From Cordilura impudica (lineage: Eukaryota > Arthropoda > Insecta > Diptera > Scathophagidae): a DNA stretch of 64,000 nt. The stretch spans positions 227,082,476-227,146,475 of the forward strand of contig OY821517.1 in the NCBI GenBank assembly GCA_963682025.1. Reading direction: 5' to 3'. The translations under genes were made by a program, and so were the position numbers. Shown piece by piece: positions 21,552-32,748 of the stretch (positions are counted from its first letter, which is position 1; every line of letters starts with the position of its first letter). The notes under the pieces are model-generated. The model searched no databases. It was not told the origin of the DNA and saw only the letters and a program-made list of their open reading frames with translations.

Positions 21552-21958
21552 TCAAGATAACTGGTCATAAAACAATTTAATAAAATCATTTAAATTATAT
21601 ATATTAATATCTTCTCCAACCATTTCCTATATAAAATTTACTTTTTCCAATCCTTTAACATAAACGATTACATTCTCTTCCTTCGTAAGAGTTTCACTAA
21701 GAAATTTTTCAAGATCTTGTTGAGTTGTATTACCGTCCTGCCACGGTAATCCATGAAAATGATAATATAACCAGTTATTTGTCGTCTTTTCCTTTGATGT
21801 TAATTTTGTGTATTCAAAAGGCGGAAAAGCTACAAACGTATCAATTTCTGTGATAGATCAATTTCATTTCTGTGATAGATGCTAACTTCTTTAGCAATAA
21901 ATTTGTTTTTAACATATAATCCTTGCACGTCTACTACTATTAATTTTTCTTGACTCAT
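21552..21958 (-). pseudogene. Hypothetical arm protein, frameshifted (left arm)
   Basis: It starts ATG, then encodes SQEKLIVVDVQGLYVKNKF, NNWLYYHFHGLPW and ENVIVYVKGLEKVNF in two frames. A local duplication of 'gaaattgatctatcacag' causes the frame change and a stop. The VVDVQG, HG and YVKG motifs recall an uncharacterised protein I have seen in insect genomes; the link to Mavericks is my inference. No function assigned. Confidence 0.5.
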
Positions 21959-22339
21959 TATATTTTATGTCAATTAAGGGAGATAAAATCAGATACTAAC
22001 AGATTCACTGCAAAAATATCAGACTATATATACTCAATTAGTGATGAGTCATTAATCTAAATATAGATTTGATGCGGTTATGAGTTATAAATCTATATAC
22101 AGTTTAGAATATTATTGTGATAATGGAGTATATAGTAATAGATAAAAGTTGTTTTATACGACGTTCACACTTACGTGTTCCCCCTTAAATTTTTTCGTTT
22201 GATTAAACAGCTCAATTGACATATATAAATCCTAAACATCACAAAAACACACATAATCGCAGTTTTTTTAATTTTGCACATTTTCAGTGCAATATTTCTC
22301 ATTTTTACTTAACTTAAAAAACTTAAGAAATAATAACAA

Positions 22340-22432
22340 AGTTTGATCATGATCAGTTTTGTCATCATCATGGTCACTTATCATGATCACGATCAGTTTT
22401 ATCATGATCATGATCATGGTCATGGTAAATTT
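22340..22432. repeat. GATCAT-type palindromic cluster
   Basis: Repeated 'gatcatgatcatgatcatgg' type motifs, each self-complementary. Mirrored at about 28674-28766. Confidence 0.8.
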
Positions 22433-22654
22433 TCTAAAAAATTTATTGAAAAAGTATCATTTTATAGCATTTAAATTTTTTTTAGTTATTTAAACTTATT
22501 TTTTTTTAATTGATGTAATAATAAGGATCTTTAAAAATATTTTTTTTTTTTTTGGTAAACAAAATATAGATGTAAAGCTGATCGTTATCAGATATAAAAC
22601 TGATCGTTAGCAGATACGAAGGTGATCGTTTTGAATAAATATAACAAATATTTA

Positions 22655-22990
22655 TTTTTACTGTGTTATTCTAAATTAAAACAACATAACAAAAATATAT
22701 AATACATTATGAAACTCATCAGCAATGTATTCAACATGGGGGTATTTTGAAGAAAATACATAGAAATCTTAAATTTAATCAATCGAATTTCTTGAAAAAA
22801 AGTATATTGTTTTGAATAACTATCATAGAAAATTAGCTTAAAATTCATTTGAACAAAGTTTTTTCAAGTTGTATATATGTTGGTTTTTCCATTTTAGAAT
22901 TATCTAAATAGAAAATATATTATTTTCATTACGATTACATTAAACCTCAATATCAGGTTATCAGATACGAAACTGATCGTAATCAGATAT
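22655..22990 (+). pseudogene. Decayed pPolB fragment inside the left arm
   Basis: It encodes traces of IIHYETHQQCIQHGGILKKIHRNLKFNQSN, then, after a deletion, YVGFSILELSK and YYFHYDYIKPQY. These match the central pPolB pseudogene at about 26060-25570, with motif B missing between them. So the arm carries its own older polymerase remnant in opposite orientation to the central one. Confidence 0.72.
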
Positions 22991-23115
22991 AAAGCTAACA
23001 GGTACGAAGTTGGTCATTAGCAGATACGAAGCGGTTCGTTAAGAGATATGAAGCTGATGGTTATCAGATATAAAGCTGGTCGTTATCAGATATAAAGCTG
23101 GTCGTTACCAGATAT
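22955..23115 (+). repeat. 22-bp repeat cluster (TCGTTATCAGATATAAAGCTG type)
   Basis: Several head-to-tail or loosely spaced copies of 'gatcgttatcagatataaag' plus ct. More single copies lie at 22570-22640, 23300-23335 and 24945-24980. Mirrored at 27990-28150. Confidence 0.75.
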
Positions 23116-23413
23116 GTTTTGCTTTGATTTTTATATAAACTATAAAGTAAACAATAATAATCACAGACATTTACTTAATTATTAGAAAGAACACCAATAA
23201 GTTTGATACTTCAGAATATAAACTAGAATATGTTTTTTTTTTTATATATTAGACCCTTGAACAAAAAAGTGCTAAAATTTTTTTGTTTTGATCGGATTAT
23301 CAGGTGCGAAGCTCATCGTTATCAGATATAAAAATCAATTTTGTAAAGTAAATTATCAAAAACTAATTGTTCTAGGTGCAAATAAATATGATAAATATAA
23401 TAAAAACATGTAA

Positions 23414-23460
23414 GAGTGTTTAATTCGGCTGGGCCGAATCTTTGATACCCTCCACCTTTT
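23414..23460 (+). repeat. Short palindromic repeat end (ATTCGGC...GCCGAAT)
   Basis: 'attcggctgggccgaat' followed by 'ctttgataccctcc'. A relative is at 45713-45732. It looks like the end of a dispersed element. Mirrored at 27646-27692. Confidence 0.65.
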
Positions 23461-24288
23461 TTATTTTCGATTTTAATTTTTTTTTTTTATCATTTTCCAT
23501 TTATCACTTTTCATTTTCCATTTTCGATTTTTCACTTTTCATTTTTCATTTTTAATTTTCATTTTTCATTTTTATATTTTCATTTTCCATTTTTCTTTTT
23601 TCATATCCCACTTTCCATTTTTAATTTTTTATTTTTCATTTTCCATTTGCCATTTTTAATTTAAAATTTTTCATTTTCCATTTTCCATTTTCCAATTTTC
23701 ATTTTTCATTTATTAATTTTCCATTTTCCATTTTTAATTTTTCGTTTTCCATTTTTCATTATTCATTTTTAATTTTTCATTTTTCATTTTCCATTTTCCA
23801 ATTTTAATTTTCCATTTTCCATTTTTCAATTTTAATTTTCCATCTTCCAATTTTCATTTTTCTTTTTTAATTTCCCATTTTCCATTTTTAATTTTTCATT
23901 TTCCATTTTCCACTTTTAAATTTTAATTTTTCATTTTCCACTTTTCATTTTCCATTTTTCATTTTCACTTTTAAATTTTAATTTTCCATTTTCCATGTTC
24001 CATTTTCCATTTTTCACTTTCCATTTTCCAATTTTCATTTTTCATTTTTAATTTTCCATTTTTCGTTTTCCGTTTTCCGTTTTCCATTTTTTAATTTTTC
24101 ATTTTCCATTTTTCAATTTTAATTTTTCATTTTCCATTTTTAATTTTAATTTTTCATTTTTCATGTTCCATTTTCCATTTCTAATTTTGCAATTTTAGTT
24201 TTTCAATTTTCGTTTTTCATTTTCCATTTTTCAATATTCATTTTTCAATTTTTAATTTTTCATTTTCCACTTTTCATTTTCCATTTTT

Positions 24289-24320
<32 letters not shown>

Positions 24321-24470
24321 TTCAATTTTCATTTTTCATTTTCCATTTTTAATTTTTCAATTTTCATTTTTCAATTTTCATTTTTCATTTTCCATTTGTC
24401 ATTTTCCACTTTTCATTTTCCATTTTTCATTTTCCATTTTTTATATTTATTAATTTTTAATTTTTAATAT
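23460..24470 (+). repeat. Long pyrimidine-rich 7-mer array (CATTTTC/CATTTTT)
   Basis: About 1 kb of near-continuous 7-bp units alternating ATTTTTC, ATTTTCC and AATTTTT. One strand is almost purine-free. The opposite-strand partner is 27050-27650. Confidence 0.9.
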
Positions 24471-25090
24471 TTAATTTCAATGATAAAAAAATATGTGGTA
24501 AAACTTGCCTAGGTCAATGTGACACGTGCAGTATTAATATCCACACAACTGTTATGACTTCAACAATACGAAGAATTACAACATATACAACATATCTTAA
24601 GAAAAACAACAAACACACTGAAAATTTTTATTTTTTCAAGAGTTTTTTCAAATTTTCATTCATAGCTCGTGAACCCTTCGACCGATTTTGACGATTTTAA
24701 ATAGCAACTCCTTTGGGATGTTAATAAACGAACGGTCTAGCTTATGGTATAAATTCTTTAAAATAACATGTCACCGATGACATGATCATTGTATATATCT
24801 CTCATATTCATTCCATCTTGTGTATCAGAATGTATACACACAGCATTCAGCACTAATACCTTTTCTTAAATTCTATTCTTTTCATATAATTTAATATCCT
24901 TTTCACAATTTATTATCCATACTGTTTATTGTAAGTATTGATATCTGCTAACGATCAGCTTCGTATCTGATAATCTGATTATAACAAAAATTTAATACTT
25001 ACAATTGTGGTCATTTATGTTTAAAATTTCTTTTTAATAAATAAAAACAAAATTGATTTTGTATTGTTTTTTTATGTTTCTTTTATTTTG
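24471..25090. other. Central AT-rich segment without a recognised gene
   Basis: It contains one more 'gctaacgatcagcttcgtat' repeat copy near 24956 but no family motif. It is not part of the palindrome's arms. Confidence 0.45.
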
Positions 25091-25092
25091 TG

Positions 25093-27049
25093 ATGACCCC
25101 ATGCATAGGTGTCAACACCATTTTCTTTTATACATCGCTTATCATCTAAATAACTTAAAGTTAGCTTAGATATATGTTGGGTATATACTTCATGTATCTT
25201 AGATCTAAAAATATACATAGAATCATAATATAATTTCTTATCAAATAAACATTTTCTAAAATCGGCTACGCTAAGATTTTGTATAACACATTTGTTTTTA
25301 CACCTTTTATTTTTTTGATTTCTTTTTCTTCTTTGTCAATTTTAATGGAATACATTTTTTGCTCTCAAACCTATGAATTCCTTCATTATTTTCCCATTGC
25401 ATTCATCCTTCATCATGCCTAAGACTTTTTTATTTAGCAATGGGAAATTGAAAACATTTGCCATTTCATAACCAGACGTATCGAAAAATGTGCTAATGTC
25501 ATTTCTGATGTCATTATAGAAGTCATTTGTTCGAATATCGTAAATAAACGAATCTGTATCCATATAGTTCAGACTTATATCTTCCCGATATTTAGGTTTC
25601 ATATAATCATAATGAAAATCATACATTTTTCATTTAGATAACTCTAAAACGGAAAAACCAACGTAAATTGGTTTACTATAAACCGTATGAGCTCTTTTCA
25701 TTTGAATCACCACCATTTCATCGGAGATCTTAAGTGAACTATGAAAGTTAGTCTTAGCTATAAGAGCTCTAGCCCCCAATCTCCTACCTTTGCTCTCCCA
25801 GTCACATACTATTTTAATATCTTTCCTCTTGTCGACATTTTCCATGGTCTTACCATAAACAGCATTGTTTAACAGTTTGAAAAAATTTTGTACAAACGAA
25901 TTTTTTGCTAATGTTCTATGGTAGTTGTTCAAATCAATATATTTTTTCAGCCAATTCGATTGATTAAATTTAAGAATTCTGTGTACTTTCTTTAAAATAA
26001 GACCATGTTGAATGCACTGTTGAAGAGTTCGATAATGTATAATATAATTTGTTTTGCTGTTCAAGTCTGTGATTAGTTTAGTCTGTTTCATATTCTCATT
26101 TTTTTATTTTGAGCGCAAAATGGTAGGTCGTTGTGATAGTCATGCAATGAAGATGGATATTCTAGATCTACTTCTAATATGTATCCAATTGGCGAATCAT
26201 CTTTCACTTCATTTAAATTGAAATTTTCAAAATTTTCCACCCATTCAAAGTTATTATAGGGGGGATATTGAGACATTGCATAACCATATAAATTATTAAC
26301 ATCTAAATAAATTAGACAATTTGATTCTTTACCAGAATCATAATCATCTAAATATTTATTGTTAGCAATTGAATACCGTTTACTGCATTGGACAATACCG
26401 CCCGTAATACCACGAACAATAAAATTATACATATTAATATCAGTTATCAATTCTAAATTTATTTCTGTAGTTTTCAAGATGGCATCCCAAGACAAACCAC
26501 GTGTGGTATAATACTGACATGGATCTAAATTGTAAATATTTACACATATTTTTCTAAAATTTTCAAAAACGTCGCACAGCAACAAGACATCTGTTTTCAA
26601 ATATAACAATAAATAATCTAATAAATTATTACATTTGAAAGTATTCCATACTTTTTGAGCATGTTCATAGTCATCATCACTACACGACCCATTAGTTAAT
26701 TTATTGAAGAATAATGATTGGGGTGGTAATTGGGTTTCCTCGAGACGAAACATCGAGTCTAGATAATCATACGGAAAGACACCTTTACGTTTCACTAATT
26801 TAAACTCATCATCGTTGGGGTAAATTGATTTTACAGTATTTAAATCAGTATCAACTAAGTAATCAGATAGTTTTTGTAAACTTGAAGGCATAAATCTAAA
26901 AGAATCTAGAAAACGAAGTTCAATGGTATCCTTATCATCTACAGCAATTCTTTTAGATATAGATACATATAATTCCTTATTTATCGGAATAATATTTATA
27001 TCACCTTCTATAGATGAGAGTTCTTTTACAAATAAATGGCAATCGTATG
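25093..27049 (-). pseudogene. Protein-primed DNA polymerase B (Maverick/Polinton pPolB), truncated and broken
   Basis: Polymerase that would replicate the element from a protein primer. Order on the minus strand: end of the exonuclease domain (YDCHLFVKEL, 27045; FLDSFRFMPSS, 26900), GVFPYDYLDS, TDVLLL, GLSWDA, motif A DVNNLYGYAMSQYPP (about 26300), motif B NNAVYGKTMEN (about 25865), motif C YMDTDSF (about 25565), then GLRAK and a C-terminal KCLFDKK...DDKRCI block to about 25095. The N-terminal exonuclease is missing: coding sequence fuses to the 7-mer array at 27049. A frameshift in an A-run near 26095 and a TGA at 25627-25629 break the frame. Confidence 0.92.
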
Positions 27050-27650
27050 GAAAATTAAAAATTAAAATTGGAAAATGGAAAATTAAAATTGAAAAATGGA
27101 AAATGAAAAATGAATAATGAAAAATGAAAAATGGAAAACGAAAAATTAAAAATGGAAAATGGAAAATTAAAAATGAAAATTGGAAAATGGAAAATTAAAA
27201 ATGAAAATTGGAAAATGGAAAATGAAAAATGAAAAATGATAAATGATAAATGGCAAATGGAAAATGGAAAGTGAAAAATGGAAAATGAAAAATTAAAATT
27301 GGAAAATGGAAAATGAAAAATGAAAAATTAAAAATGAATAATGAAAAATGGAAAACGAAAAATTAAAAATGGAAAATGGAAAATTAAAAAATCAAAAATG
27401 AAAATTGGAAAATGGAAAATGGAAAATGAAAAATTTTAAATTAAAAATGGCAAATGGAAAATGAAAAATGAAAAATTAAAAATTAAAAATGGAAAGTGGG
27501 ATATGGAAAAAGAAAAATGGAAAATGAAAATATAAAAATGAAAAATGAAAATTAAAGATGAAAAATGAAAAGTGAAAAATCGAAAATGGAAAATGAAAAG
27601 TGATAAATGGAAAATGATAAAAAAAAAAAATTAAAATTGAAAATAAAAAA
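27050..27650 (+). repeat. Purine-rich 7-mer array (right arm partner)
   Basis: (AAAATGG/AAAATGA)n, reverse complement of part of 23460-24470 but shorter. It abuts the truncated pPolB at 27049. Confidence 0.9.
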
Positions 27651-28115
27651 GGTGGAGGGTATCAAAGATTCGGCCCAGCCGAATTAAACACTCTTACATG
27701 TTTTTATTATATTTATCATATTTATTTGCACCTAGAACAATTAGTTTTTGATAATTTACTTTACAAAATTGATTTTTATATCTGATAACGATCAGCTTCG
27801 CACCTGATAATCCGATCAAAACAAAAAAATTTTAGCACTTTTTTGTTCAAGGGTCTAATATATAAAAAAAAAACATATTCTAGTTTATATTCTGAAGTAT
27901 CAAACTTATTGGTATTCTTTCTAATAATTAAGTAAATGTCTGTGATTATTATTGTTTACATTATAGTTTATATAAAAATCAAAGCAAAACATATCTGGTA
28001 ACGACCAGCTTTATATCTGATAACGACCAGCTTTATATCTGATAACCATCAGCTTCATATCTCTTAACGAACCGCTTCGTATCTGCTAATGACCAACTTC
28101 GTACCTGTTAGCTTT

Positions 28116-28451
28116 ATATCTGATTACGATCAGTTTCGTATCTGATAACCTGATATTGAGGTTTAATGTAATCGTAATGAAAATAATATATTTTCTATTT
28201 AGATAATTCTAAAATGGAAAAACCAACATATATACAACTTGAAAAAACTTTGTTCAAATGAATTTTAAGCTAATTTTCTATGATAGTTATTCAAAACAAT
28301 ATACTTTTTTTCAAGAAATTCGATTGATTAAATTTAAGATTTCTATGTATTTTCTTCAAAATACCCCCATGTTGAATACATTGCTGATGAGTTTCATAAT
28401 GTATTATATATTTTTGTTATGTTGTTTTAATTTAGAATAACACAGTAAAAA
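28116..28451 (-). pseudogene. Decayed pPolB fragment inside the right arm
   Basis: Inverted duplicate of 22655-22990, with the same lesions. Confidence 0.72.
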
Positions 28452-29147
28452 TAAATATTTGTTATATTTATTCAAAACGATCAGCTTCGTATCTGCTAAT
28501 GATCAGTTTTATATCTGATAACGATCAGCTTTACATCTATATTTTGTTTACCAAAAAAAAAAAAAAATATTTTTAAAGATCCTTATTATTACATCATTTA
28601 AAAAAAATAAGTTTAAATAACTAAAAAAAATTTAAATGCTATAAAATGATACTTTTTCAATAAATTTTTTAGAAAATTTACCATGACCATGATCATGATC
28701 ATGATAAAACTGATCGTGATCATGATAAGTGACCATGATGATGACAAAACTGATCATGATCAAACTTTGTTATTATTTCTTAAGTTTTTTAAGTTAAGTA
28801 AAAATGAGAAATATTGCACTGAAAATGTGCAAAATTAAAAAAACTGCGATTATGTGTGTTTTTGTGATGTTTAGGATTTATATATGTCAATTGAGCTGTT
28901 TAATCAAACGAAAAAATTTAAGGGGGAACACGTAAGTGTGAACGTCGTATAAAACAACTTTTATCTATTACTATATACTGCATTATCACAATAATATTCT
29001 AAACTGTATATAGATTTATAACTCATAACCGCATCAAATCTATATTTAGATTAATGACTCATCACTAATTGAGTATATATATTCTGATATTTTTGCAGTG
29101 AATTTGTTAGTATCTGATTTTATCTCCCTTAATTGACATAAAATATA

Positions 29148-29554
29148 ATGAGTCAAGAAAAATTAATAGTAGTAGACGTGCAAGGATTATATGTTAAAAA
29201 CAAATTTATTGCTAAAGAAGTTAGCATCTATCACAGAAATGAAATTGATCTATCACAGAAATTGATACGTTTGTAGCTTTTCCGCCTTTTGAATACACAA
29301 AATTAACATCAAAGGAAAAGACGACAAATAACTGGTTATATTATCATTTTCATGGATTACCGTGGCAGGACAGTAATACAACTCAACAAGATCTTGAAAA
29401 ATTTCTTAGTGAAACTCTTACGAAGGAAGAGAATGTAATCGTTTATGTTAAAGGATTGGAAAAAGTAAATTTTATAAAGGAAATTGTTGGAGAAGATATC
29501 AATATATATAATTTAAATGATTTTATTAAATTGTTTTATGACCAGTTATCTTGA
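29148..29554 (+). pseudogene. Hypothetical arm protein, frameshifted (right arm)
   Basis: Inverted duplicate of 21552-21958. It starts at the ATG at 29148. The same internal duplication and frameshift are present, so the lesion predates or was copied with the palindrome. Confidence 0.5.
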
Positions 29555-29636
29555 GTTTATGTTAGTTCTTTTGGGCTATGATGGTCAGCTCATAAGTTTT
29601 AAATAAAATAAATTAAAACAAAATTTATTTCATCTC

Positions 29637-29679
29637 CACTCTACGTCTCGTTGACGGTTTTTCAACTTCATCAGGAGTG
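29637..29679 (-). ncRNA. Hammerhead-ribozyme-like motif (right arm)
   Basis: Mirror of 21427-21469, identical including the GAGA core change. Confidence 0.62.
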
Positions 29680-29948
29680 TATAAAAATTTTTTTATTATT
29701 AATTTCTGGCGACAAAAAATTAAAATAAAACAATATATCAACATAATGTTATATTAGTCACAATAGTTTAACTTACGATTAATCCAATCTTACATTGTCA
29801 GGTTATTATTATTTAATAAATTTAAAGATAAAAAACTGGACATTACGACACAATTTTAATAAAATTAAATAAATTAATAAAAATAATCAAAATAAATATA
29901 AAAAAATCACAGTTTTAAACTTAACGACTAATATCACAGAACTAATAT

Positions 29949-30402
29949 TTAAGTAATTGCAATTGAATATTGCAGCTTAGTGTTATCTTTGTCCTCTTTG
30001 TTGTTTAATGTTTTGCGTATTTTTTGTTGTATTCTTAAACTTTCCAATGTGTATCTTTTGTTTTCATTTCTCTCTTTATCTAAAATCTTAACTCCTTTTA
30101 AATCGACGTTATGTCCGCTCTCTTTTGCATGTTGAGATAATGCTGTCGATTCCTTGTGTTTTTTTATGTCTGCTTGATGTTCCGCAATTCTTACTCCTAA
30201 CATTCTTTTTGTTGTTCCTATGTAGACTTTATTACACACCTCCCTTTCATTACCATCGCATTTTATCTCGTAAACTACGTTGTCAATTTTTAATATATCT
30301 GGTTTTGTTTTTTTTTTTTGTGTGTAAAAAGGGATCTAAGTGTTTCATTTGATCTGTGTGATATTGTTACACTCTTGTCATTTATTATTCTATTGTTATC
30401 AG
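29949..30402 (-). pseudogene. Penelope-like GIY-YIG endonuclease fragment (right arm)
   Basis: Inverted duplicate of 20704-21157 with two visible amino-acid differences (Q to K after RNEN, S to L in TLESLRIQQK). It encodes the GIY-YIG core followed by the SQH/ESGH region. Confidence 0.86.
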
Positions 30403-31649
30403 TTATGTTCTTCCTATCAGTTATATAGTTCTTATCAGTGTTAACTCTCGCACACACGCCCCTCCCCCCACACACACACACCACTCTCCCTCTCACAAAC
30501 ACAGACACACACACACACACATACACCACTCTCCCTCTCTCACAAACACACACACACACCACTCTCCCTCTCTCACACACACACACACATTTGTAAGTGT
30601 CCGTTATGAAAGGTTCCACTGTGCATGGAACCACGCTTGTACTGAAAAAGTGGATTTCCAACATCTCTTAAAATCATATGGTTGTTGTATTGATTCAACA
30701 CATAAACAAATGTTCACTGAAATGATTGATAACTTAAGAAACATATAATAATATCTCTACTCCGTTTATATATTTTAATGATGAATTTCACAAATACGAT
30801 TGTATGTGTTTTACAAATGACTGTGCTAATATATGTGTATGTAAACTATTTTATGTTCGTTATCAGTTAACACAAAAAAAACTTTTCACCCTATACATAC
30901 GAATTTTTGGTAAACATACAGCTCATTCCACTGCATTTACCTATAAGAAAACGTACAACGTAAATATAACAAAATCTTGTAAAACATACTTAATAACCTA
31001 TAGTTGTAATTAATATTAGTATTTATAAGTTAATTTTAAGATACGAAACTATAATTGTAATTAATAAAAATTTACAATTTAAAGTAAAAACCAATAAAAA
31101 TTTATATTTTAAATTAAAAACCAATGAAAAACTAAATCTCTTTTCTTTATATAAGCTCACAGGTTTTATACCCTCCTCAAAGGTTTGTATCCCCCGAATT
31201 CGTATCCCCCCAATTATAGCTTTGTATTCCCCCACTTATAGCTTTGTATTCCCCCACTTATAGCTTTGTATTCTCCCACTTATAGCTTTATATCCCCCCC
31301 CACTTATAGCACACAAGACTGCACGCCTCGCAGATTGGGAACGTATACGTGGAGGCACACTTGTTATCAGTTATGTTCTTCCTATCAGTTATATAATTCT
31401 TATCAGTGTTAACTCTCGCACACATGCCCCTCCCCCCACACACACACACACCACTCTCCCTCTCACAAACACAGACACACACACACACATACACCACTCT
31501 CCCTCTCTCACAAACACACACACACCACTCTCCCTCTCTCACACACACACACACTTGTAAGTGTCCGTTATGAAAGGTTCCAATGTGCATGGAACCACGT
31601 TTGTACTGAAAAAGTGGTCTGGTGACCCCATATCCCTACTACTATATTT

Positions 31650-32748
31650 TGTTCATTAAAATCATTTTCCTTAATAGTACATCGTTGTTTATTGCGGAAT
31701 ATTGTTTCCAAGATCATCGATGGTTCCGAATCATTTTTTTTCCAGTATAATTTCAAATTGAACTAATTAAATGGTCGTTCTGATATATAAATTCCGTCAT
31801 CTAAATTTTCATTAGCAGAATGTATGGTAGTGCCATGTGTCCCTCGTACGGATATGTCATCATCGGTACTTGGTGTTTCTATTTCCTTGTTAATGTTGAT
31901 TTCATCAGAATGAGTGTTGATCTTCTCCTGAGAGTTATTGTACCTAATTTTAATGCAACTCACAGCATTAGCATTAGTGTTGGCTTTTCCTTTCGGGTCA
32001 TTAATCAGGCTTTGCTTTGCGTGCTCAAAAGCCTTTATGTAGTCTTCCTTAAGTTTTATTGAACTTTCTTTTTTCAGGCATATTGTCATTGGCATGACTA
32101 TTATTGCAAAGTCCTTAATAAATTTCCTATAGTACCCTAAAAGACCCAGAAAAGATTTTATCTCTGTCTGGTTTCTCGGAATTGGAAAGTTCTTTACGGC
32201 ATGTATCTTATCCGGGTTCGGCATAATACCCTCAGTCGTGACAATATGTCCCAAGAAAGCGATTTTATTTTTCAGAAACTCGGATTTGTCAATCTGAATT
32301 TTAAAAGTTGCTTCTCTAAGTCTATCGAAAACTCGCCTAAGATTGAGAATGTGTTCCTCAAAAGAGGTAGAATAAATAATTATGTCGTCTAGGTAAACTA
32401 AACAATTCTTCCCAACAATTTCCCTTAGAACATGGTCCATGGCTCTCTGAAATGCAGAGGGAGCATTTTTCAACCCGAAAGGCATTCGTGTGTATTCGTA
32501 ATGTCCTCAGTCGACCGTAAAAGCAGTTTTGGGAATATCCTTAGGGTCCATTTTTATCTGATGAAATCCACTAGCTAAATCTAAGGTGGAAAAATACATA
32601 AATTTACCCAGTTTGTCCAGTATGTCTGTAATATTTGGTAAAGGGTATCTGTCAGAAATAGTTTTTTCATTAAGTTTCCTATAATCAATGACTAATCGCC
32701 ATTTGCGCTTGCCACTAGCACTGATTTTCATATCATCACCATTGTGGC
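31650..32748 (-). mobile_element. Errantivirus B, right part (reverse transcriptase)
   Basis: Continuation of 16474-19449 beyond the palindrome. It aligns with 12900-13997, and its outer edge is the BEL/Pao 2 LTR at 32749, the same nested junction as in copy A. Confidence 0.88.
31763..32731 (-). pseudogene. Reverse transcriptase of errantivirus B; RNase H deleted in frame
   Basis: RT with [44 protein letters not shown] and the catalytic YLDDIIIYST. From RT connection residues (YRKFIKDFA) the open frame of 240 codons continues through AFEHAKQSLINDPKGKANTNANAV into the linker. The RNase H domain is missing without loss of frame. A break at about 32486-32506 separates the two RT pieces. Confidence 0.86.

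Larger units (their letters stand above)
19456..24050 (+). repeat. Left arm of the palindrome
   Basis: It pairs with about 27055-31643 in reverse; feature coordinates sum to about 51106. Differences noticed are few (for example one G at 19464 versus 31634-31636, and one base in 'gcacagtgg'). The arm ends inside a low-complexity array, so its inner border is approximate. Confidence 0.88.
19456..31643. mobile_element. Palindromic Maverick/Polinton-like element, 12.2 kb
   Basis: The termini are inverted and start AGTAGTAGG; Polintons typically begin with AG. It is flanked by 6-bp duplications, ATGTTT (19450-19455) and ATATTT (31644-31649). Six bp is the Polinton size. The sister errantivirus A has the uninterrupted target (about 12890-12910). 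The arms (19456 to about 24050 and about 27055 to 31643) are near-perfect inverted copies with an axis near 25553. The centre holds a protein-primed DNA polymerase pseudogene. No integrase, ATPase, protease or capsid gene was found, so it is non-autonomous. Confidence 0.85.
27055..31643 (-). repeat. Right arm of the palindrome
   Basis: Reverse complement of 19456-24050 with the same contents in reverse order. Near-identity means recent origin, ongoing homogenisation, or an assembly fold-back; the sequence alone cannot separate these. Confidence 0.88.

Noticed and set aside
22666..22848. A 60-codon hydrophobic ORF (mirror 28258-28440)
   Set aside because: It is the antisense shadow of the decayed pPolB fragment in the arms.
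24471..25090. Possible Cys-containing gene (CGKTCLGQCDTC on the plus strand near 24495)
   Set aside because: The open stretch is short, lacks a start and a family match, and continues into low-complexity sequence.
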